Positions 52,436 through 60,070 of a stretch of 64,000 nt of DNA are shown in pieces. Below the pieces are notes generated by a model, which was given only the letters and a program-made list of their open reading frames with translations, was not told the DNA's origin and made no database searches. A program made the position numbers and the translations under genes. Every line of letters starts with the position of its first letter. The stretch's first letter is position 1. The DNA lies in the NCBI GenBank assembly GCA_964437335.1, contig CAYTGL010000008.1:1-64000 (forward strand). Reading direction: 5' to 3'. The DNA is from JAITWN01 sp964437335 (GTDB taxonomy: Bacteria > Pseudomonadota > Gammaproteobacteria > SZUA-140).

Positions 52436-53179
52436 ATGAGTCTGGAAAATGAAATCGCACTGGTGACAGGCGCGACCCGGGGCATCGGGCGCGCGATCGC
52501 GGAAGAACTGGGGCGACGCGGCGCTACGGTCACCGGGACAGCGACCTCGGAGGATGGCGCAGCGCGCATCAATGCGTGGATGAAGGCCGCCGGCGTTCGC
52601 GGGACCGGGCTGGTCCTCGACGTCACCGCGCCTGGCGCAATCGACGCGACGGTGAAGAAGATCGAGATGACCTACGGACCGCCCGGTATCCTCGTCAATA
52701 ATGCCGGCATCACGCGCGACAACCTGCTGCTGCGCATGAAGGACGAGGAATGGGACACGATCCTCGACACGAATCTCGGTGCGGTGTTCCGGCTGTCCCG
52801 GGCCTGCTTGCGGGGAATGATGAAGGCGCGCAAAGGTCGGATCATCAATATCGCGTCGGTCGTCGCGCTGACCGGTAATCCCGGGCAGGCCAACTATGCG
52901 GCCTCCAAGGCAGGCATGATCGGCTTCAGCAAATCGCTTGCACGCGAGGTCGCGTCCCGCGGGATTACCGTCAATGTCGTGGCGCCCGGATTTATCGATA
53001 CCGACATGACAAAAGACCTGCCCGAATCGCAGCACGAGGCCCTGCTGCAGCAGATACCGCTCGGGCGGCTCGGCCGCCCCGAGGATATCGCCTGCTGTGT
53101 CGCATTTCTCGCCTCGTCCGAAGCGGGCTACATCACCGGCGAAACCCTGCACGTGAACGGCGGCATGTACATGCCATGA
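52436..53179 (+). CDS. fabG: 3-oxoacyl-ACP reductase
   Basis: NADPH-dependent reductase of the fatty-acid cycle. The 247-residue short-chain dehydrogenase has TGATRGIGRAIA (cofactor site), LVNNAGITRDN, catalytic Ser141, Tyr154 and Lys158 (YAASK), and the C-terminal GETLHVNGGMYM. It is 21 bp after fabD. An A/T-rich intergenic region before acpP follows. Confidence 0.97.
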   Translation: MSLENEIALVTGATRGIGRAIAEELGRRGATVTGTATSEDGAARINAWMKAAGVRGTGLVLDVTAPGAIDATVKKIEMTYGPPGILVNNAGITRDNLLLRMKDEEWDTILDTNLGAVFRLSRACLRGMMKARKGRIINIASVVALTGNPGQANYAASKAGMIGFSKSLAREVASRGITVNVVAPGFIDTDMTKDLPESQHEALLQQIPLGRLGRPEDIACCVAFLASSEAGYITGETLHVNGGMYMP

Positions 53180-53190
53180 TCATAATATCG

Positions 53191-53218
53191 TTGATTTTTT
53201 CACTGATATCATTAAATT
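53191..53218 (+). promoter_or_regulatory. Candidate internal promoter before acpP
   Basis: TTGATT (53191-53196), a 16-base spacer and TAAATT (53213-53218), in an A/T-rich stretch between fabG and acpP. ACP is needed in far larger amounts than the enzymes, and E. coli also has an acpP promoter here. The match is moderate. Confidence 0.4.
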
Positions 53219-53329
53219 AACACGCTGTCTCGGGACGGGCTTATTTCTCTGGCATCCTTGCAGGGATTCCAATAAAATAGCCGCTTTGCAGCAAGGGCAG
53301 TCTTCGGTTTCTAGGGAGGAAATCTGTAA

Positions 53330-53572
53330 ATGAGCGACAGCATTGAGGTCCGCGTCAAGAAGATTGTCGTGGAACAATTGGGCGTTAAAGAAGAAGAGGT
53401 CACGCGTGAGGCCTCATTCGTCGATGATCTTGGCGCAGATTCACTGGATACCGTGGAACTGGTAATGGCGCTCGAAGAGGAGTTCGAGTGCGAGATCCCC
53501 GACGAAGAGGCGGAGAAGATCACCACCGTTCAACAGGCGATCGACTACATCACGAACCATAAGCCGGGTTGA
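53330..53572 (+). CDS. acpP: Acyl carrier protein
   Basis: The 80-residue, highly acidic carrier of growing acyl chains. The phosphopantetheine site is Ser38 in GADSLDTVELVMALEEEF. A strong ribosome binding site (agggagga) precedes the ATG, as expected for an abundant protein. It is separated from fabF by 208 bp that may contain another promoter. Confidence 0.98.
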   Translation: MSDSIEVRVKKIVVEQLGVKEEEVTREASFVDDLGADSLDTVELVMALEEEFECEIPDEEAEKITTVQQAIDYITNHKPG

Positions 53573-53652
53573 CGGGGCGCCATCGAAGCAGCTTCGGCGC
53601 TTCGACTCTCGCACCGTCATGAGTCTGCCCATTCCTCTTTCCATTCTGAAGT

Positions 53653-53727
53653 TTGTATCGCCTACCTTCTGAAAGCATAATTGTGACCAGCCTTCCCAGT
53701 CTGTTCCGGGTTCATGCCGAACCCCGG
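53653..53727 (+). promoter_or_regulatory. Candidate fabF promoter and leader hairpin
   Basis: TTGTAT (53653-53658), a 17-base spacer and CATAAT (53676-53681) would start RNA near 53688. A hairpin follows at 53706-53727 (CCGGGTTC / GAACCCCGG with a bulged C). fabF begins at 53781. The -10 is good and the -35 is weak, so this is a candidate only. Confidence 0.35.
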
Positions 53728-53780
53728 GGCCGACCGGGAGGCTGGACGCATGCCACTGGATTGCAGGGATAGAACCGCGC

Positions 53781-55019
53781 ATGAAAAGACGTGTCGTCAT
53801 CACCGGGCTTGGCATGGTGAGCCCCATCGGTTTGACCGTCCGGGAATCCTGGGACAATATCCTTGCCGGAAAGTCAGGGGCCGCCACGATCACGACCTTC
53901 GACACCTCGGCCTTCCCGACGCGCTTCGCCGCGACGGTCAAGGATTTCCCGCTTCACGACTATATCCCGCCGAAAGAGGCGCGCAAGATGGATCCTTTCG
54001 TCCATTACGGCATCGCGGCCGGGATGCAGGCGCTCAAGGATTCCGGGATCGAGGTCACCGAGGCAAACGCAGAACGTATCGGTGTCTCGATCGGCTCCGG
54101 CATCGGCGGATTGCCCGGCATCGAGGACAGTCACAACGCCTACCTGAGTGGCGGGCCGCGCAGGATCTCGCCATTCTTCGTGCCGAGCAACATCATCAAT
54201 ATGATCGCGGGCAACCTGTCGATCATGTGCGGGCTCAAGGGTCCGAACATTGCCCTGGTGACGGCCTGCACAACCGGCACCCACAGTATCGGCGATGCGG
54301 CGCGCATGATCGAATATGGCGATGCCGACATGATGCTTGCCGGCGGCGCCGAGATGGCGACCTCGCCGATGGGGCTCGGCGGTTTCGGTGCCGCGCGGGC
54401 GCTGTCACAGCGCAACGATGATCCGGAACGCGCCAGCCGCCCGTGGGACCGCGACCGCGACGGCTTCGTGCTCGGCGAAGGCGCCGGTGTCGTCATGCTC
54501 GAGGAATACGAGCACGCCCGCAGTCGCGGGGCTCAAATCTACGCCGAGGTCATTGGCTACGGCATGAGCGCCGATGCCTATCATATGACATCACCGCCCG
54601 AGGATGGCGACGGGGCGCGGCGCTGCATGCTGAACGCATTGCGCAATGCCGGCCTCGGTATCGAGGCAATCGACTACATCAATGCCCACGGGACTTCGAC
54701 GCAGGCCGGAGACAAGGCGGAGACGGTCGCGATCAAGATTGCGTTTGGCGCGCATGCGCGGCGGGTCGCGGTCAGCTCGACAAAATCAATGACCGGGCAC
54801 CTGCTCGGCGCCGCCGGCGGCGTCGAGGCGATCTTCTCTATTCTCGCGATCCGTGACCAGGTCGCGCCACCGACGATCAATCTCGATACCCCCGATCCCG
54901 ATTGCGATCTCGATTACGTTCCAAACGAGGCGCGCCCGATGAAGATCGACGTCGCAATCTCGAACTCTTTTGGCTTTGGCGGTACCAACGGCACGCTGGT
55001 ATTCAGCAAACTGCGTTAG
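53781..55019 (+). CDS. fabF: 3-oxoacyl-ACP synthase II
   Basis: Elongating condensing enzyme of fatty-acid synthesis. The 412 residues have VVITGLGMVSPIG, nucleophile Cys163 in VTACTTGTHSIGDA, His in NAHGTSTQAGD, and the second His in SMTGHLLGAAGG. The usual gene order acpP-fabF-pabC-mltG is kept. The ATG at 53781 starts with MKRRVVITG, the family start. Confidence 0.97.
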   Translation: MKRRVVITGLGMVSPIGLTVRESWDNILAGKSGAATITTFDTSAFPTRFAATVKDFPLHDYIPPKEARKMDPFVHYGIAAGMQALKDSGIEVTEANAERIGVSIGSGIGGLPGIEDSHNAYLSGGPRRISPFFVPSNIINMIAGNLSIMCGLKGPNIALVTACTTGTHSIGDAARMIEYGDADMMLAGGAEMATSPMGLGGFGAARALSQRNDDPERASRPWDRDRDGFVLGEGAGVVMLEEYEHARSRGAQIYAEVIGYGMSADAYHMTSPPEDGDGARRCMLNALRNAGLGIEAIDYINAHGTSTQAGDKAETVAIKIAFGAHARRVAVSSTKSMTGHLLGAAGGVEAIFSILAIRDQVAPPTINLDTPDPDCDLDYVPNEARPMKIDVAISNSFGFGGTNGTLVFSKLR

Positions 55020-55079
55020 GCCCCCGGCTGCTCCGGGTGTTCTGCAGCCGAGTCGTTACGTCCGGTAGAATGGTCGACG

Positions 55080-55931
55080 ATGATCCTGATCAATGGACAA
55101 CCCGGAGACGAAGTCAGCGCGCTCGATCGCGGTCTGCAGTACGGGGATGGACTGTTCGAGACGCTCGCGGTCCGGGACGGCGTGCCGCAACTCCTGGAGC
55201 GCCACCTGCGTCGCCTCGCGGACGGCTGCCGCCGCCTGCAACTGCCGGCGCCGAATGCGGCGGTCCTGACGCGCGAGGCTGCGCAGTTGTGCGCGGGCGT
55301 GACCCTCGCGCTTATGAAAATCATCGTGACGCGCGGCTCGGGCATGCACGGTTACCGGGTTACACCGGCGGATCCGGCGACCGCCGCCGGACGGGCGACG
55401 CGCATCCTGATGCTGCTGCCGGCGCCGAATCTTGCCGCCGCCGACTACCGGAACGGCATCGCGGTGCGATTGTGCCGCCTGCGCCTCGGGTCGAATCCGG
55501 CGCTTGCCGGCATCAAGCACCTGAACCGCCTCGAACAGGTGCTCGCGCGCGCGGAATGGGACGATCCGCACATTCGCGAAGGCCTGATGATGGACGCGGA
55601 GGGCGCGCTCATTGAAGGCACAATGAGCAATGTGTTCATCATCCGCGATGGCGAACTTCTTACCCCCGGTCTGACGCAATGCGGCGTTGCCGGCGTCATG
55701 CGCGGGCTGATCATCGACACTGCACGGGCTCTCGACATTCCGGTCAGCGAATCACGGCTGCTGCCGAAACACCTCGATGCAGCCGATGAAGTCTTCATGT
55801 GCAACAGCGTCATCGGCATCTGGCCGGTGCGGCGCATCGACCAGACCGAATTCAGCGTTGGACCCGTTACACGGCGGTTGATGGCGGAGGTCGCTCAAAA
55901 CTGCCTGATGGAAATCGAGCAGCTTGTCTAG
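55080..55931 (+). CDS. pabC: Aminodeoxychorismate lyase
   Basis: PLP fold type IV enzyme that releases pyruvate from aminodeoxychorismate to give p-aminobenzoate for folate. The 283 residues contain RGLQYGDGLFETL, PLP Lys146 in GIKHLNRLEQVLAR, and EGTMSNVF. It sits between fabF and mltG as in E. coli. The stop is 3 bp before a 24-bp inverted repeat at 55935. Confidence 0.94.
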   Translation: MILINGQPGDEVSALDRGLQYGDGLFETLAVRDGVPQLLERHLRRLADGCRRLQLPAPNAAVLTREAAQLCAGVTLALMKIIVTRGSGMHGYRVTPADPATAAGRATRILMLLPAPNLAAADYRNGIAVRLCRLRLGSNPALAGIKHLNRLEQVLARAEWDDPHIREGLMMDAEGALIEGTMSNVFIIRDGELLTPGLTQCGVAGVMRGLIIDTARALDIPVSESRLLPKHLDAADEVFMCNSVIGIWPVRRIDQTEFSVGPVTRRLMAEVAQNCLMEIEQLV

Positions 55932-55934
55932 ATT

Positions 55935-56020
55935 GGAAGCAGTCGGTTCTCGCGTTACGGGACCTTCCGCCGCAGGGATGTATTTACGCGTATCCGGTAA
56001 CGCGAGAGCCGACTGTTTCC
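55935..56020. repeat. Long imperfect hairpin between pabC and mltG
   Basis: Arms at 55935-55958 and 55997-56020 are 24 bases each with only two mismatches, both G-U compatible in RNA, around a 38-base loop. The inner arm sequence is TTCTCGCGTTAC and its partner GTAACGCGAGAG. It starts 3 bp after the pabC stop and ends 16 bp before mltG. It is unlike the GGGTCAGACCC family and may be a small mobile element, an RNA-processing site or a terminator. Confidence 0.9.
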
Positions 56021-56036
56021 CTGCTGATGAAGCAAC

Positions 56037-57050
56037 ATGAAGATACGGCTCAACCGTACAGCGGTCGGCATTGTTGCCGGGATAGCTTTGGTAATGGCGG
56101 CCATGTTCTACGACTACCAGCGTTTCCTGCAGGCGCCGCTGACCGGTATCGACACGCCACTGCAATATGAGGTTGCGCCTGGCAGCGGGCTGATCACGGT
56201 CGCGCGTGAACTCGAAGGACTCGGCCATCTCGACCGTCCGCGTTACCTGGTCTGGCATGCGCGTTTTCGTGGACGGGCCGATAACATCCAGGCCGGTGAA
56301 TACCTGCTGACGCCGGGCATGACGCCGGTTGACCTGCTGCGCAAGCTCGAAACCGGCGACGTGATTCACTACGCGCTGACGATACCGGAAGGCTGGACCT
56401 TCCGGCAGATGCTGCGGGCGATTCGCGGACATGACAAGATACGCCGGGCCATCGATAACCCGGACGATGACGCGATCATGGCGGCGATCGGCGCGCCCGG
56501 CGAACACCCTGAGGGGCGCTTCTTCCCCGATACCTATCACTTCATCGCGGGCACGTCCGATCTTGCGTTGCTGCGCCAGGCGTATCAGGCAATGGCGCAA
56601 CGGCTGACACAGGAATGGGAGCAGCGCTCCGTCGGCCTGCCGGTCGGGACCCCGTACGAGGCGCTGATTCTCGCATCGCTCATCGAAAAGGAGACCGGCG
56701 TACCGGAAGAACGCTACCGGATCGCCGGGGTCTTCGCCCGCCGACTCGAGGCCGGCATGCGCCTGCAGACCGACCCGACGGTGATCTACGGGCTCGGCGA
56801 TCAGTATGACGGCCGTATCACGCGCAACGACCTGCGCACCGATACTCCGTATAATACCTATACCCGGCGCGGATTGCCGCCGACGCCGATCGCCTTGCCC
56901 GGCGCTGCGTCGCTGCATGCCGCGCTGCATCCGGAACCAGGCGAGGAACTGTTCTTCGTCTCGCGCGGCGATGGCACGCACTATTTCTCGGTGACGCTCG
57001 ACGAACATCAGCGGGCTGTCGGAAAATACATCCTCGGCGAACAGCAATGA
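56037..57050 (+). CDS. mltG: Endolytic murein transglycosylase MltG
   Basis: Inner-membrane YceG-like lytic transglycosylase that cuts nascent peptidoglycan strands. The 337 residues have an N-terminal membrane helix (about 8-25), a LysM-like subdomain, and the catalytic region ILASLIEKETGVPEER with Glu217 aligned to E. coli Glu218. The QTDPTVIYGLG and PYNTYTRRGLPPTPI segments are typical. It overlaps tmk by 4 bases. Confidence 0.95.
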   Translation: MKIRLNRTAVGIVAGIALVMAAMFYDYQRFLQAPLTGIDTPLQYEVAPGSGLITVARELEGLGHLDRPRYLVWHARFRGRADNIQAGEYLLTPGMTPVDLLRKLETGDVIHYALTIPEGWTFRQMLRAIRGHDKIRRAIDNPDDDAIMAAIGAPGEHPEGRFFPDTYHFIAGTSDLALLRQAYQAMAQRLTQEWEQRSVGLPVGTPYEALILASLIEKETGVPEERYRIAGVFARRLEAGMRLQTDPTVIYGLGDQYDGRITRNDLRTDTPYNTYTRRGLPPTPIALPGAASLHAALHPEPGEELFFVSRGDGTHYFSVTLDEHQRAVGKYILGEQQ

Positions 57051-57700
57051 CAGCACAAACTACTGCGCAGGGCCATTTCATCACCGTCGAGGGCGCCGAG
57101 GGCGGCGGCAAGACGACGAACCTCCCGTTCATCCGGGGACTGCTCGAAGCCTCCGGCGCCGAGGTCGTGCTGACGCGGGAACCCGGCGGTACCCCGCTCG
57201 GCGAGGAGATTCGCGGGCTGCTGCTCGATCACCGGCATGATGGCATGGCGGCGGACGCCGAGCTGCTGCTGATGTTCGCGGCACGCGCGGAACACCTCGC
57301 GCAGGTGATCCGGCCGGCGCTCTCGACCGGCCGGTGGGTGCTGTGCGACCGCTTTACCGACGCGACCTTTGCCTATCAGGGGGGTGGCCGCGGCATCGCG
57401 CATGAGCGCGTGGCGGCCCTTGCACGTTGGACACACGCGGACGTGACGCCATCCTTGACGCTGTTATTCGACATGCCGGTCGAGGCGGGCCTCGCCCGCG
57501 CCGGTCGCCGCGCTGCGGCCGACCGCTTCGAAGTCGAGGAGATCGCGTTCTTCGAGCGGGTGCGAGAGGCCTATCTCGAACAGGCACGGCGCGAGGCCGG
57601 GCGCTTCCGGATCATCGATGCGACGCGCCCCGTGGCCGAGGTCCAGGCGCAGATCCGGGAAATCATTTCGCGATGGCTGAAACAGGAAATCAGACGCTGA
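57047..57700 (+). CDS. tmk: Thymidylate kinase
   Basis: Phosphorylates dTMP. The 217 residues have the P-loop EGAEGGGKTT, LTREPGGTPLGE, DRFTDATFAYQGGGRG and a GRRAAADRFE lid region. It overlaps mltG by 4 bases and holB by 28 bases, so translation is probably coupled. Confidence 0.96.
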   Translation: MTAQTTAQGHFITVEGAEGGGKTTNLPFIRGLLEASGAEVVLTREPGGTPLGEEIRGLLLDHRHDGMAADAELLLMFAARAEHLAQVIRPALSTGRWVLCDRFTDATFAYQGGGRGIAHERVAALARWTHADVTPSLTLLFDMPVEAGLARAGRRAAADRFEVEEIAFFERVREAYLEQARREAGRFRIIDATRPVAEVQAQIREIISRWLKQEIRR

Positions 57701-58728
57701 ACGAGCTGCTGCCCTGGCACGAAGATCCCTGGGCGCAAGTCCTGCGCGCCCGCGAGGCCGGGCGCCTGCCACATGCGCTGTTGTTATGCGGCCGGCCCGG
57801 CATCGGCAAGCGTCATTTCGCGCAATCGCTCGGTCAGGCGCTGCTGTGCCGGACGCCAGGCGATCGGGGCGTTGCCTGCGGGGAATGCAGCGCCTGCGTA
57901 CTGCTGGCTGCCGGCACACATCCGGACTTGCGCATCTGCGAAATCGAGGTCAACGAAAAAACCAACAAGGAGCGGACCGCGATCACCGTCGATCAGGTGC
58001 GCGAGATCGTCGATTACCTCACCCTGACGACCCATTACGACGGCGCCCGGATCGTCATCGTCGATCCGGCCGAGCGGATGAATCCGAATGCCGCGAATGC
58101 GCTGCTGAAGACCCTCGAGGAGCCGCCGCCGGGGACCATGCTGATCCTCGTCAGCGCGCGTCCCGCGGCGCTGCCGGGAACGATACTGAGCCGTTGCCAG
58201 CGCGTGATGTTTCAACCGCTGCTGGCGAATGACCCCAGGCGCGACGCCACGGTCGCCTGGCTGGCCTCGAAAATGGAGACCAGCCGTGGTCCGGGCCATG
58301 ACCAGGATCTGCTATTGAACCTTGCCGCAGGCGCCCCGCTGGCGGCACTTGCGCTGGCCGGGGAGGGCCGGCTCGAGCGCCGGCAGGCGATGTTCGACGA
58401 CCTGCGCGGACTCGCGTCGGGACAGGCGGATCCGGTGCAGGTCACGGAGAACTGGCTAAAGTTCGGGCCCCAGGAATCGCTATATTGGCTATACGCGTGG
58501 CTTGTCGACATGGTGCGCCTGAAGGCCTCTGTCGAGCCGCCGTTGATGAGCAATCCTGACCACCGTGATCCACTCGCCGCGCTCGCCTCGGGCCTCGAGG
58601 CCGGGGGCCTGATCCGGCAGCTCGAGCGGGTCTCCGGGGCGCTGCGGGACATAGAGGCTCAGGTCAGTCCGCAGCTCCTGCTCGAGGATGCCTTGCTGGG
58701 ATGGGTATCGATCAATAAATCAAAATAA
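57673..58728 (+). CDS. holB: DNA polymerase III subunit delta'
   Basis: Clamp-loader subunit. The 351-residue AAA+ protein has GRPGIGKRHFAQ (a P-loop-like site, with Arg in place of Thr/Ser), a four-cysteine zinc module (CRTPGDRGVACGECSAC), NALLKTLEEPPPGTMLILV and LSRCQRV, as in delta'. The start at 57673 lies within tmk and gives the MAETGNQTL N-terminus; longer in-frame extensions overlap tmk too far. Confidence 0.94.
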   Translation: MAETGNQTLNELLPWHEDPWAQVLRAREAGRLPHALLLCGRPGIGKRHFAQSLGQALLCRTPGDRGVACGECSACVLLAAGTHPDLRICEIEVNEKTNKERTAITVDQVREIVDYLTLTTHYDGARIVIVDPAERMNPNAANALLKTLEEPPPGTMLILVSARPAALPGTILSRCQRVMFQPLLANDPRRDATVAWLASKMETSRGPGHDQDLLLNLAAGAPLAALALAGEGRLERRQAMFDDLRGLASGQADPVQVTENWLKFGPQESLYWLYAWLVDMVRLKASVEPPLMSNPDHRDPLAALASGLEAGGLIRQLERVSGALRDIEAQVSPQLLLEDALLGWVSINKSK

Positions 58729-58776
58729 TACTGATGGTTAAAACTCTTAATTAAACCGATTCCTTATAAGTACGCG

Positions 58777-59169
58777 ATGACTGCCGAGACCGAACATCCC
58801 CACCCGCCTCATGGATCCCTGCCGCACGGGGCACCCCGCCAGGGCATCCTGTCGCTCTCGATCAAGGACAAGGGGTCGCTTTATTCCGCGTATATCCCGT
58901 TCTTCAAGGGTGGCGGGATCTTCATCCCGACCAGCAAGAGCTATGCCCTCGGTGACGAGGTTTTCATCCTGCTGACGCTGATGGAAGAGACCGAGAAGAT
59001 GCCGGTCGTCGGCCGCGTCGCCTGGATCAATCCCAAGGATGCGCATGGCCATTTCGTTGCCGGCATCGGCGTCCAGTTCACTGACAAGGACGGCGCAGCG
59101 GTTAGAAACAGGATCGAGACCTACCTTGCCGGCGCGTTGAAGTCCGACCGCATGACCCACACGATGTAG
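58777..59169 (+). CDS. PilZ domain protein
   Basis: A 130-residue single-domain protein similar to the PilZ protein encoded between holB and tatD in many Gammaproteobacteria (type IV pilus PilZ). It contains LSLSIKDKGSLYSAYIPFFKGGGIFIPTSKSY and GRVAWINPKDAHGHFVAGIGVQF. The RxxxR c-di-GMP motif of canonical PilZ domains is not evident, as in P. aeruginosa PilZ itself, so it may work without ligand in pilus biogenesis. Confidence 0.88.
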   Translation: MTAETEHPHPPHGSLPHGAPRQGILSLSIKDKGSLYSAYIPFFKGGGIFIPTSKSYALGDEVFILLTLMEETEKMPVVGRVAWINPKDAHGHFVAGIGVQFTDKDGAAVRNRIETYLAGALKSDRMTHTM

Positions 59170-59182
59170 ATCCGGGGCCAGA

Positions 59183-59268
59183 AATCAAAGGGGTCAGACC
59201 CTTTTGATCACCCGCATCATCTCGTTTCGCGATGAACTATCGATCAAAAGGGTCTGACCCCTTTGATT
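59183..59268. repeat. GGGTCAGACCC palindrome, copy 7 (27-bp arms, 32-base loop)
   Basis: Arms at 59183-59209 and 59242-59268 are perfect inverted copies of 27 bases, each containing one GGGTC-GACCC unit, around a 32-base loop. This is the only copy with a large interior. It lies between pilZ and tatD and ends 19 bp before tatD. Confidence 0.95.
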
Positions 59269-59287
59269 CTTGCTACAATCCCTGCCA

Positions 59288-60070
59288 ATGAATCTCGTCG
59301 ATTCCCACTGTCACCTCGATCTGCTCGATCTGTCCGCGTTCGATGGGAATCTCGATGGCGTTCTCGAGAATGCGCGCGCGCATGGCGTCACGGAAATGCT
59401 GTGCGTATCGATTCGTCTCGAGGAGTTTCCGCAGGTGCTCGCGCTGACGCTGGCGTATCCGAATGTCTACGGCTCGGTCGGGGTGCATCCGAACGAACGC
59501 GAGGGCAGGGAAGCCACCGTCGAAGAACTGGTGCGTCTCGCGCGTTCAGGGGAAAGGATTATCGCGATAGGCGAGACCGGACTCGATTATTTCCGCAGCA
59601 GCGGCGACAACAGCTGGCAGCACGATCGATTCCGGCGCCACATCCAGGCGGCATGCGAGACCGGCCTGCCGTTGATCATTCACATGCGCGATGCGAATGA
59701 GGACACGTTGCGAATCCTGGGTGAGGAGGGCGCCAGCAGGGTCGGCGGGGTCATGCACTGCTTCACGGCGGATCTCGACACCGCGCTCAGCGCTATCGAT
59801 CTCGGTTTCTACATCTCGTTTTCGGGCATCGTGACCTTCGCTAACGCCACCACGCTGAAGCAGGTCGCCGCAAGCCTGCCCGAGGACCGCATACTCGTCG
59901 AGACCGACTGTCCCTATCTGACGCCGGCGCCGTACCGCGGCAAGCCGAACCAGCCCGCCTTCACCCGTCATGTCGCCGAGCATATCGCCGAACTTCGCGG
60001 TGTGCCGTTCGAACAGATCGCCGAGGCGACCACGCGCAATTTCAGGCGCTTGTTCCTGGCGGCGAAGTAG
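59288..60070 (+). CDS. TatD family metal-dependent hydrolase
   Basis: A 260-residue TIM-barrel metal hydrolase (DNase or D-tyrosyl-DNA deacylase-like). It starts MNLVDSHCHLDLLD (HxH), and has GETGLDYFR, HMRDA, MHCFTAD and ETDCPYLTP metal-binding motifs. The gene follows holB-pilZ, the usual order for YcfH-type members. Its last 29 bases overlap the convergent histidine kinase gene. The start at 59288 gives the family N-terminus. Confidence 0.93.
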   Translation: MNLVDSHCHLDLLDLSAFDGNLDGVLENARAHGVTEMLCVSIRLEEFPQVLALTLAYPNVYGSVGVHPNEREGREATVEELVRLARSGERIIAIGETGLDYFRSSGDNSWQHDRFRRHIQAACETGLPLIIHMRDANEDTLRILGEEGASRVGGVMHCFTADLDTALSAIDLGFYISFSGIVTFANATTLKQVAASLPEDRILVETDCPYLTPAPYRGKPNQPAFTRHVAEHIAELRGVPFEQIAEATTRNFRRLFLAAK

